Assembly: GCF_030157465.1 (NCBI RefSeq)
Contig: NZ_JAOAUU010000136.1
Span: 38,839 to 102,838 of the forward strand
Direction of reading: 5' to 3'
DNA length: 64,000 bases
DNA from: Zoogloea sp.
GTDB lineage: Bacteria; Pseudomonadota; Gammaproteobacteria; Burkholderiales; Rhodocyclaceae
Within the stretch, counting starts at the first letter, position 1. Every line of letters begins with the position of its first letter. Of the stretch, positions 10,761 through 18,269 are shown in pieces. The position numbers and the translations under genes are program-made. The notes below the pieces were generated by a model. That model saw only the letters and a program-made list of their open reading frames with translations, did not search any database and had not been told where the DNA came from.

Positions 10761-10781
10761 TTGTGTCCTGGCGTGACACAA
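10761..10781. promoter_or_regulatory. Palindrome upstream of PEP-CTERM gene 2
   Basis: Inverted repeat TTGTGTC-N7-GACACAA (10761-10767/10775-10781), 19-39 bases upstream of the start codon at 10742. Its two-turn symmetric form suits an operator or mRNA hairpin. The protein that would bind it is unknown. Confidence 0.4.
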
Positions 10782-10899
10782 AGCACTAATCAGGCCGGGT
10801 TTTTTAATGTGCTGATTCTTATTGGCTATGCTGACCGGATTGGGTGGAGCTCATTGGCATTTGTAAGAAAATCCGACATGCATGGATGCCGCGGCGGGC

Positions 10900-11271
10900 T
10901 CAGGCGGCGTCTTCGTCCAGCATGCGCTCGCATTCTTCCATCAGTGTCCGGCCGACTTCGGATTCGTGGTTCGGGTCGAGGGATTCCATCATTTCGTGCA
11001 CGGTATACAGCCCCGCCTCGCGGGACAGGCTGCCGGCAACCTGCCGGGCCAGCCGGTCGCTGATGGCCGACAGTTGCTTGCGCTCGGATTGGGGCAGGCT
11101 GCGCTGGGTGCGTGCCAGCCAGTCGGCGCAAAGGCTGGCGCCCTGGGCGTCGGTGAGCCACTGGCCGTGTTCGTAAAAGGCCGACAGACGCTCGGCGACG
11201 AGGGCGAAGATCAGTGCGATGCGCGTTCCGCGTGCGCTGGCGGGCGGGGGCGTGGCGGTTTGCCGGTTCAT
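10900..11271 (-). CDS. Small cytosolic protein, unknown function
   Basis: A 123-residue helical protein starting at ATG 11271 (MNRQTATPPPASARGTRIALIF). It has no signal peptide. Features are a helix-rich centre (LVAERLSAFYEHGQWL, SERKQLSAISDRLARQV) and an acidic C-terminus (EVGRTLMEECERMLDEDAA). I do not recognise it. It is divergent from the NYN gene, with starts 118 bases apart. Codon use is normal for the replicon. A longer antisense extension to 12141 is a shadow of the NYN gene. Confidence 0.7.
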   Translation of the reverse strand: MNRQTATPPPASARGTRIALIFALVAERLSAFYEHGQWLTDAQGASLCADWLARTQRSLPQSERKQLSAISDRLARQVAGSLSREAGLYTVHEMMESLDPNHESEVGRTLMEECERMLDEDAA

Positions 11272-11388
11272 GGCCGGAGGCTTCCTGCGTGTGGGGGACG
11301 CGAACCCTATCACGATGCCCGTGCCAATGGCCCCCGGCTCCGGTTTGCGGGTAAGCTGCCTGATCTGCCCCAAGACCTGGAGACCCGC

Positions 11389-12693
11389 ATGGCCGCATCG
11401 CCCGAAAACGTCAGCATGGCTTTGTTCTGTGACTTCGAGAACGTCGCCCTCGGCGTGCGCGACGCGAAGTTCGAAAAATTCGATATCAAGCTTGTACTTG
11501 AGCGCCTGCTGCTCAAGGGCAGCATCGTCGTCAAGAAAGCCTATTGCGACTGGGATCGCTACAAGGGTTTCAAGGCCACGATGCATGAGGCCAACTTCGA
11601 GCTGATCGAGATTCCCCACGTGCGCCAGTCGGGCAAGAATTCGGCCGACATCCGGCTGGTCGTCGATGCCCTCGACCTGTGCTACACCAAAAGTCACGTC
11701 AATACCTTCGTGATCATCAGCGGCGATTCCGACTTTTCGCCACTGGTCTCCAAACTGCGCGAAAACGCCAAGCAGGTGATCGGCGTGGGGGTGAAGCAAT
11801 CGACCTCCGACCTGCTGATCGCCAACTGTGATGAATTCATCTTCTACGACGATCTGGTGCGCGAAACCCAGCGCGTGGCGGCCCGGCGCGAGCCGAAGGA
11901 AGCCCAGCCGGCCCGGCGTGCGCCCGAGGACGACAGCCGCCGCAAGGAGGAAATCGAGGCGCGCAAGACGCGGGGCATCGAGATCGCGGTGCAAACCTTC
12001 GATGCGCTGGTGGCCGAGCGCGGCGACAGCGGCAAGATCTGGGCTTCGGTGCTCAAGGAAGCCATCAAGCGTCGCAAGCCTGATTTCAGCGAAACCCGCT
12101 ACGGCTTCCGGGCTTTCGGCAACCTGCTCGAAGAAGCGCAATCCCGCGGGCTGCTGGAGTTTGGCCGGGACGAGAAATCGGGCGCCTATGTTTATCGCAG
12201 CGCCGGCAGCCCCGTGCGAAGCGAGCCGGTGGCCGAAATGCAGGTGCTGGATCTGACGGCGGAAGCGCCGGTGATCGAGCAGCCCGCGGCCAAGCCCGAG
12301 GGGCGTCGCAGCGGGCGCGGTGGTCGCAAGGCCGCCGCCGACGGGGCGTCGTCCGAGCAGGGCGCAGCCAAGCCGGAAAATCGTCGCAAGGGACGGGGCG
12401 GTCGTCAGGTTGCTGCTGAAACCCCGGTCGAAGCTCCGGTCGAGGCTCCGGCCGAGAGCGCGTCGCAGCCGGCGCCGGTTGCTGCCGAGGCCGCGCCGAC
12501 CGAGCCCGAAGCCAAGCCGGTCAAGGACACCCGCCGCAAGAGCCGCAGCCCGCGCAAGGCGGCGGCCACCGAGCCGGAAGTGCCGCCTGCCGAGGCCGCT
12601 GCGCCGGAAGTCGCGGCGGCGCCCGAAGCGCCCGCAAAACCCGCCCGCAAGCCCGCTGCCCGCAGCCGCCGGCCGCGCAAGACGGAAGAGTGA
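11389..12693 (+). CDS. NYN-domain RNase-like protein with OST-HTH (LOTUS) domain
   Basis: Predicted RNA-processing protein of 434 residues. Residues about 10-150 are a NYN (PIN-like) nuclease domain of the LabA/DUF88 type with acidic motifs FCDFENVA, NSADIRLVVDALD and IISGDSDFSPLV that would bind Mg2+. Residues about 200-275 form an OST-HTH/LOTUS RNA-binding domain (GIEIAVQTFDALVAERG then KIWASVLKEAIKRRKPDFSE, ending GAYVYRS). The rest is a low-complexity tail rich in Ala, Pro, Glu, Lys and Arg with RGG-like units (SGRGGRK, KGRGGRQ), likely disordered and RNA-contacting. Start ATG 11389 gives MAASPENVSMALFCDFENV; frames further upstream overlap the divergent gene. Confidence 0.9.
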   Translation: MAASPENVSMALFCDFENVALGVRDAKFEKFDIKLVLERLLLKGSIVVKKAYCDWDRYKGFKATMHEANFELIEIPHVRQSGKNSADIRLVVDALDLCYTKSHVNTFVIISGDSDFSPLVSKLRENAKQVIGVGVKQSTSDLLIANCDEFIFYDDLVRETQRVAARREPKEAQPARRAPEDDSRRKEEIEARKTRGIEIAVQTFDALVAERGDSGKIWASVLKEAIKRRKPDFSETRYGFRAFGNLLEEAQSRGLLEFGRDEKSGAYVYRSAGSPVRSEPVAEMQVLDLTAEAPVIEQPAAKPEGRRSGRGGRKAAADGASSEQGAAKPENRRKGRGGRQVAAETPVEAPVEAPAESASQPAPVAAEAAPTEPEAKPVKDTRRKSRSPRKAAATEPEVPPAEAAAPEVAAAPEAPAKPARKPAARSRRPRKTEE

Positions 12694-12754
12694 GTGAAGA
12701 CTTCAGCGGGCCATTGCGGCTCGTTCAGCCCATGACCTCAAGGAGGACGCCTCG

Positions 12755-13042
12755 ATGAGCAACGCGTACGTGGTTGGGCAGGTTACGGTGAAGAACCCCG
12801 ACAAATGGTCCGAGTACCGCAGCAAGGTGCCCGAAACCTTCGGGCCCTGGGGCGTCGAGCCGGTTTTCAGGGGCACGCAGTTTGCCGCGCTGGCGGGCAC
12901 TTGCCCCCACGCGGACATCGTCGTGCTGCGATTTCCGAGCGCTGCCGCAGTCGAAGGCTGGTTCGCCTCCCCGGCGTATCAGGCGCTCATTGCCCTGCGG
13001 GACGAGGCGGCAGATGTGGTGCTGACCGCCTACGCGGCTTGA
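12755..13042 (+). CDS. DUF1330 domain protein
   Basis: A 95-residue ferredoxin-like alpha/beta-barrel protein of the DUF1330 family (MSNAYVVGQVTVKNPDKWSEY; VVLRFPSAAAVEGWFASPAYQAL). Members form dimers; their biochemical role is unknown. AGGAGG at 12741-12746 is ideally placed before ATG 12755. Monocistronic, with a hairpin downstream. Confidence 0.9.
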   Translation: MSNAYVVGQVTVKNPDKWSEYRSKVPETFGPWGVEPVFRGTQFAALAGTCPHADIVVLRFPSAAAVEGWFASPAYQALIALRDEAADVVLTAYAA

Positions 13043-13058
13043 TCCGGTAGTTTGTACG

Positions 13059-13097
13059 GCACAAGGCGCGCCAGGTTTTGCCTCGCGCGCCTCGTGC
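13059..13097. terminator. Hairpin between convergent genes
   Basis: A 13-bp stem (13059-13071/13085-13097, one mismatch) with a 13-nt loop, placed between two convergent genes. There is no T-run on either strand, so it is a weak or factor-dependent terminator, or an mRNA-protecting hairpin. Confidence 0.5.
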
Positions 13098-13099
13098 TG

Positions 13100-13345
13100 T
13101 TACTTCGCTCCGAGCTTGCCGGCCACGAGCAGCAGAATCACCGCCCCGATCACCGAACCGATGAAGCCGGCGCCCTGGCCGGCCTGGTAGAGGCCGAGTG
13201 CCTGGCCGCCGTAGGTGGCGGCGAGGGAGCCGCCGATGCCGAACAGGATGGTCTTGATCCAGCCCATGCTGTCGTCGCCGGGTTTGATGAAGCGGGCGAC
13301 AAGGCCGACGAGCAGGCCTATGACGATGGTCGAGATGATGCCCAT
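13100..13345 (-). CDS. GlsB/YeaQ/YmgE family membrane protein
   Basis: An 81-residue inner-membrane protein of the transglycosylase-associated (GlsB/YeaQ/YmgE) stress family. It has three hydrophobic Gly-rich segments (GIISTIVIGLLVGLVARFI; TILFGIGGSLAATYGG; GAGFIGSVIGAVILLLVAG). Members are often induced by osmotic or envelope stress; the exact function is unknown. ATG at 13345 with an AGGA ribosome site. Confidence 0.9.
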   Translation of the reverse strand: MGIISTIVIGLLVGLVARFIKPGDDSMGWIKTILFGIGGSLAATYGGQALGLYQAGQGAGFIGSVIGAVILLLVAGKLGAK

Positions 13346-13429
13346 GATGGGTGTCCTGTCAGAAGCCTTGGGCTTTCACTCTAAACCGCGGGTCGTCGCG
13401 GGGACGTTAAAAGATGTTGCGGGTGCGGC

Positions 13430-14719
13430 TCAGTGCTGGCGCGCGGCAAGCCACGCCAGTGCGCCTTCGCCGGCCCGGCGGCCGCTGGCGAGGCAGGCGG
13501 TGAGCAGGTAGCCGCCGGTGGGGGCTTCCCAGTCGAGCATTTCGCCGGCCATGAACAGGCCGGGCTGGCGACGCACCATCAGGCCTTCGTCCAGGTTTTC
13601 GAAGCACACTCCGCCGGCGCTGCTGATCGCTTCGTCCAGCGGGCGTGCCGCGGTGAGGCGCAGCCGCAGCGCCTTGATGCCGGCGGCCAGGCGGGCCGGG
13701 TCGGCCAGTTCATCGGGCGTGAGGCATTCGCGCAGCAGGGCCATCTTGATGCCGGCGATGCCGACCCGGCTTTGCAGGTGGCTGGCCAGCGAGCGGGCGC
13801 CGCGGGGGTGGGACGCTTCGGCGAGCACCCGCTCGAGCGGGCGGCCGGGGGCGAGGTCGATCAGGAGCGTGGCGCTGCCGGTGGTGTTGATGCGTTCGCG
13901 GATCGCCGCCGACATGGCGTAGATCAGGCTGCCTTCGATGCCGTCGGCGGTGATCATGGCTTCGCCCGGCCGGAGCGGTGTGTCCTGGTCACCGGGCTCG
14001 CCGTCGAGGCGCATCGCCACCGATTTGAGGGGCTGGCCGGCGAAACGGCTGCGCAGGTGTTCGCTCCAGCCGCCCACCCCGGTGCGGGGCGAGGCGACCA
14101 GGAAGCCGCAGTTGGCCGGCTGCAGCGGGGCCACGCTGATGTCGCGCCCTTCGATCAGCGGCACCCAGGCGCCGTCGGAGCCGAGCCGGGCCCAGCTGCC
14201 GCCGCCCAGGGCGAGGATGGTGGCCTCCGCGTGGCATTCGACCGGGCCGGCGGGTGTGGCAAAGCGCAGGCTGCCGTCTTGCGCCCAGCCGCTCCAGCGG
14301 TGGCGCACATGAAAGCGCACGCCGGCTTCGCGCAGGCGTTGCAGCCAGGCGCGCAGCAGCGGGGCGGCTTTCATCCCGTCCGGAAAAACCCGGCCCGAGC
14401 TGCCCACAAAGGTGCTGACGCCCAGCGCCTCGACCCAGTCACGCAGGGCCTGGGGGCCGAAGGTCTGGATCATCGGTTCGATCTGCGCTCGACGGCTGCC
14501 GTAGCGGCTGGCGAAGGCCTCGAAGGCTTCCGAGTGGGTGATGTTGAGCCCGCCGCGGCCTGCCAGCAGAAACTTGCGTCCGACCGAGGGCATGGCGTCG
14601 TAGAGATCCACCGCCACGCCGGCGAGGGCCAGGGTTTCGGCGGCCATCAGGCCGGCCGGACCACCGCCGACAATGGCGACGCGGGGAGGGCTGAAAGCGG
14701 GCGACAGGGAGGGGGACAT
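13430..14719 (-). CDS. FAD-dependent oxidoreductase, TIGR03862/HI0933-like
   Basis: Cytosolic flavoprotein of 429 residues. The N-terminal dinucleotide fold has VAIVGGGPAGLMAAETLA. The conserved GRKFLLAGRGGLNITHS segment follows, and the C-terminal FAD segment is SSAGGVCFENLDEGLMVRRQPGLFMAGEMLDWEAPTGGY (given here in parts). This pattern defines the TIGR03862 branch of the HI0933/YhiN family, whose substrate is unknown. I prefer ATG 14719; a GTG at 14731 is possible and no ribosome site decides between them. Divergent from the cytochrome gene. Confidence 0.9.
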   Translation of the reverse strand: MSPSLSPAFSPPRVAIVGGGPAGLMAAETLALAGVAVDLYDAMPSVGRKFLLAGRGGLNITHSEAFEAFASRYGSRRAQIEPMIQTFGPQALRDWVEALGVSTFVGSSGRVFPDGMKAAPLLRAWLQRLREAGVRFHVRHRWSGWAQDGSLRFATPAGPVECHAEATILALGGGSWARLGSDGAWVPLIEGRDISVAPLQPANCGFLVASPRTGVGGWSEHLRSRFAGQPLKSVAMRLDGEPGDQDTPLRPGEAMITADGIEGSLIYAMSAAIRERINTTGSATLLIDLAPGRPLERVLAEASHPRGARSLASHLQSRVGIAGIKMALLRECLTPDELADPARLAAGIKALRLRLTAARPLDEAISSAGGVCFENLDEGLMVRRQPGLFMAGEMLDWEAPTGGYLLTACLASGRRAGEGALAWLAARQH

Positions 14720-14842
14720 GACGCGGGGCACGGTTCAAACCCCGAATTGTAGTGGCCAGACCCGGCCTCCTGCCGGAAGATTACACTGTACGCCCTGGTG
14801 CTGAAGGCGGCCTGCCTTCGGCGCCCAACGAGAAAAATCGTC

Positions 14843-15505
14843 ATGTCGATCAAGTCAAGGGGCCGCTGCGGCCCTGCCCTCTGTGGGGCAATCATCGGGT
14901 TGGCGCTGGGTGCGCTGGCGGCTCCGGCGTCGGCGGGGCCCACCGAGCGCGACTATCTGGCGCGTCTCGTCAAGGCCGGCCCGGCCGAGTTGCAGGCGGC
15001 CCGCGAGGCCGGGCGCAAGGCGTCCTTCTTCTGTGCCAATTGCCACGGCGAGACCGGCCTCAGCAAGTACGGCGAGGTGCCCAACCTGGCCGGGCAGAAC
15101 CCGGTGTATGTGCTCAACCAGATCGACGCGTTTCTTGCCGGCAAGCGCAAGGATGCGTTCATGGAGGGCTTGATGAGGGTGCTGAACGCCCGGGAAAAAA
15201 CCGATATCGCGGTGTTTTACGCTGCCCAGGCGGCCACGCCCGCGGTGCCCGTCGCGGGGCAGCGGGCCGCCGAGGGGCGTGAGCATTTCATGCGTAACTG
15301 CTTTCGTTGCCACGGTGAGGATGCCAGGGGCGGCGAGAACTTTCCGCGGCTTGCCGGCCAGCAGGCCGACTACCTGCGGCGCAGCCTGAACCGTTACCTG
15401 AAAAGCTCCGCCGAACGCACCTACCCCCCGATGACGGCTGCGGTGACGGTGCTGGGCGAGCAGAACATCGAGGCGGTGGTGGCGTATCTGTCGAGCCTCA
15501 AGTAG
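14843..15505 (+). CDS. Dihaem cytochrome c (c4-like), periplasmic
   Basis: Electron carrier of 220 residues with a Sec signal peptide (ALCGAIIGLALGALAAPASA). Two haem c sites are present: CANCH near residue 63 and CFRCH near residue 155. Each begins a class I cytochrome repeat with a downstream PNLAGQ or PRLAGQQ segment and a candidate axial Met (AFMEGLM; TYPPMTAAV). Two tandem domains and about 20 kDa fit cytochrome c4, which donates electrons to terminal oxidases. No oxidase gene is adjacent. It converges on the M14 peptidase gene with only 19 bases between stops. Confidence 0.92.
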   Translation: MSIKSRGRCGPALCGAIIGLALGALAAPASAGPTERDYLARLVKAGPAELQAAREAGRKASFFCANCHGETGLSKYGEVPNLAGQNPVYVLNQIDAFLAGKRKDAFMEGLMRVLNAREKTDIAVFYAAQAATPAVPVAGQRAAEGREHFMRNCFRCHGEDARGGENFPRLAGQQADYLRRSLNRYLKSSAERTYPPMTAAVTVLGEQNIEAVVAYLSSLK

Positions 15506-15524
15506 CTGCCGTCCGGAACCGTCG

Positions 15525-18140
15525 TCAGGGCATGCTGAATGAAATCGGCGTGATCAGTTGGGTCAGGTCGCGGGCCAGATCCAGCACGTAGGGGTGCTCT
15601 TCCCGCGACAGGGCTTCGCGGTTGGCGATCACGAATACCGTACGTTCGGCCTTGCGCAGCTCCTTGAACTCGGTGCCGTAGCTTTGCAGCAGCGCGCGGG
15701 TGGCGTCGGCGTCGGCCGCCTGCACGACGATGCGGATCGCCTTGCCGGTGTCGGGCAGCGCCTTGGCGGCCCGGCCGGCGGTGTCGATGGCGGCGGCCCG
15801 CACTTTGGCCGACGCGGCCGCGGCGACGGGGTTGGTGCCGTACAGCGCGTTCCAGAGGATGCGCTGGGTGCCCTCGGGCCAGGCGCGGAAGTTCGGGTCG
15901 AAGGAGAACACCACGCTGCGTCCGTTGCCTACAGGCTCGTCCACGATGGCCGCGCTGCCGGCCAGCTCGTCGACGCCGATGGCCAGGCCCGAGGTGTGGA
16001 AGGCGGGCTCGCCCTGCGCCGGGAAGCGGGCGACGGTGCTGCCGAGACCAGGGCTCATGCGGTCGTCGTTGTCGTACATCAGCCAGGCGGTGGGCGTGAT
16101 TTCCGTGGCCTTGGGGATGCCGGCGGCGAGCGGGCTGGCCGGATCCAGGGCGACGCGGATCAGCGTGCCCGGCGCAGCGGTGTGGGTGGCCTGCAGCACG
16201 GCCGTCGACAGGCCGGCGCCCACGGCCAGTTCGGTGCCGCCGCGGTAGCCGACGTAGCGTCCGCCGCCCTCGACCCATGTCACCAGGGCCTTTTGCCCTT
16301 TCGAGCCGAGCGCCTGCAGGCCGCCCTTGGCGTAGCCGTCGGGAACCAGCAGCACGTCGATGCCGCCCAGGCCGGCTTTGATCTGCTCGGCGCTGACTTC
16401 GGTGTAGGGCACGCCCCAGACGCGCTCGAAGAGGTAGCGCATCGAACCGGCGGATTCGGAGCCGGCCGTGCCGGGAATGGCAAACAGGCCGATTCTCGGC
16501 GCGCCGGCCGGGGCGCCCGGCAAGGCGGGGGCGGCAACGGGGGCGACGAGGCTGGCCTGCGGATTCAGGCTGGCGCCCGATGAGCCGCCGGCGATGTTCA
16601 TCAGGAGCGGATTGCTCCAGGCGGTGACGTCGTAGCTGACGCCGACCGGGGTGTAGGCGTCTTCATTGAGCATGGCCTGGATCCAGTGCTTGCGGCCCTG
16701 GGCCATCGGTATCCACCAGGTGCCGGCAGGCAGCGTGACGCTGGCGGGCGGGCTGCCGTAGGCGCGGTAGTCCGGCACGGTAACGGGAGCGGTCAGCTTC
16801 CACACCTGCACGTCCATGCGCTGCAGGCGCCGCACCAGGTGTGCCAGTTCGCGCGTGCGGCCGGGGTCGTCGGGGAAGAAGTAGTGCTGCACGGAAAGGC
16901 CCGGTACCTGCTGGTAGAGCGCCTTGGCGTCGTAGTGGATGCCGTTGGGCTGGAGCTGGCCGGCCTGGCCCTGGGCCCTGGCCTCGACGTGGGACAGGTG
17001 CCAGTCGGTGAGGATGCGCAGCTTGTCGCTGGCGCCGGCGAACAGCGACGACCACATGGCGACGTAGTGTTCGCGGCTGCGGGTGGCGATGCTGGCGCCG
17101 TTGTATTTTTCGAAGGTCATGCCGGCGGCGTGAAAGCCGATCGTGGGCACGGTGTCGCCGTATTCGGCGGCGAACAGATCGTAGGGCGCGCCGTGGAAGT
17201 AGGCGATTTTCTGGCGGTCGAATTCGGTGGCGACGGCTGCGGCGTAGATGCTGTTTATCCACGTGAAGGCCTGCCCGGGCACCTCGTGGTAAATCGGGTC
17301 GGCGTAGGGCGGGAAGAAGAACTTGCCGCTGCCCATCTCGTGGGCATCGATGAACAGCACCGGCGGGTACTGGCGCAGCAGTTCGAGCTTGCCGTCGGTT
17401 TCGGGCTGGGTGCGGGCGAACCAGTCGCGGTTCATGTCGAAGCCGTAGGCGTTGCTCCGGGTGTCGGCTTCGCGGCCGTCGGGGTTCTGAATCGGCAGGA
17501 CGACCACGACGGCGTTGTCGAGGATGCGCGCCGCGGCGCAATCGTCGCGATCGGCCAGTTCGTAGAGCACGCGCAGTGCGGCGTCCGCGCCGCTTTCCTC
17601 GTTGCCGTGCACGTTGCCGGCGACCCACAGGATCGCCGGCGTGCTGGCGGCCAGCGCGGCTGCGGTGGCGGGGCTGGTGTTCGGGTCCATCAACTGCCGG
17701 GCGGCCCGGCGCAGGCGGTCGAGGCCGGCGGGCGACACGTTGTCTTCGCGGCCGACGATCGCGTATTTCAGCACCCGGCCCTGTACCGAGCTTGCCGCGA
17801 CGCCGGTGACGACGCGGGGGCTGGAAGCGTCGAGGGCATCGAGGTAGGTGTTGGCTTCGTCGGTGCTGACTTCGCGGCTGCCGAGGGCGAAGCCAAGCAC
17901 CGCTTCGGGGGCTTGTACGCGGCCCGAGAACACGGGGGGCGTCTGGAAGGGCGAGCATGCGGTGGCGGGGGAAAACGCCGCGGCCTGTGCCATGGACGAC
18001 ACGCTTGCCGGCGCCGCAGAGCCACTGTCTCCGCCTCCACCGCAGGCTGTCAGCAGGAGCGCGGCGAGGGGCGCCAGGGCAATCAGCGGTGTGCTGCGGG
18101 CAAGGCCGGTTTGCCGGCCGTGACGGACAGGGCGAAACAT
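15525..18140 (-). CDS. Lipoprotein M14-family zinc carboxypeptidase
   Basis: Envelope peptidase of 871 residues. The signal peptide ends in a lipobox (LAALLLTACGGGG), so it is probably lipid-anchored. Residues about 90-480 are the M14 domain, with the HxxE zinc motif in NVHGNEESGADAALR, the substrate-binding region FDMNRDWFAR, the third zinc ligand in FIDAHEMGSG and a likely catalytic Glu in MTFEKYNG. The C-terminal half (about 560-800) has a class-I-amidotransferase-like fold (RIGLFAIPGTAG; IDVLLVPDGYAKGG; VVFSFDPNFRAW), common in secreted M14 proteins of this size. The ribosome site AAGGAG precedes ATG 18140. It lies downstream of the GGDEF gene on the same strand. Confidence 0.9.
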   Translation of the reverse strand: MFRPVRHGRQTGLARSTPLIALAPLAALLLTACGGGGDSGSAAPASVSSMAQAAAFSPATACSPFQTPPVFSGRVQAPEAVLGFALGSREVSTDEANTYLDALDASSPRVVTGVAASSVQGRVLKYAIVGREDNVSPAGLDRLRRAARQLMDPNTSPATAAALAASTPAILWVAGNVHGNEESGADAALRVLYELADRDDCAAARILDNAVVVVLPIQNPDGREADTRSNAYGFDMNRDWFARTQPETDGKLELLRQYPPVLFIDAHEMGSGKFFFPPYADPIYHEVPGQAFTWINSIYAAAVATEFDRQKIAYFHGAPYDLFAAEYGDTVPTIGFHAAGMTFEKYNGASIATRSREHYVAMWSSLFAGASDKLRILTDWHLSHVEARAQGQAGQLQPNGIHYDAKALYQQVPGLSVQHYFFPDDPGRTRELAHLVRRLQRMDVQVWKLTAPVTVPDYRAYGSPPASVTLPAGTWWIPMAQGRKHWIQAMLNEDAYTPVGVSYDVTAWSNPLLMNIAGGSSGASLNPQASLVAPVAAPALPGAPAGAPRIGLFAIPGTAGSESAGSMRYLFERVWGVPYTEVSAEQIKAGLGGIDVLLVPDGYAKGGLQALGSKGQKALVTWVEGGGRYVGYRGGTELAVGAGLSTAVLQATHTAAPGTLIRVALDPASPLAAGIPKATEITPTAWLMYDNDDRMSPGLGSTVARFPAQGEPAFHTSGLAIGVDELAGSAAIVDEPVGNGRSVVFSFDPNFRAWPEGTQRILWNALYGTNPVAAAASAKVRAAAIDTAGRAAKALPDTGKAIRIVVQAADADATRALLQSYGTEFKELRKAERTVFVIANREALSREEHPYVLDLARDLTQLITPISFSMP

Positions 18141-18269
18141 GGCTTTCTCCTTGCAGAACGATGCCTATGGAGAAATGCTACGCCCCGGGCCGGTTGAGGG
18201 CGCAGGCATTCTTTTGACTTATGGCACAGGCGGACGCTATTTACGGCTGGCGGAGCGGGCGAGTCCGGA

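Noticed and set aside
16686..18197. 503-codon plus-strand frame opposite the M14 peptidase
   Set aside because: Antisense shadow; the minus strand carries the lipobox and zinc motifs.
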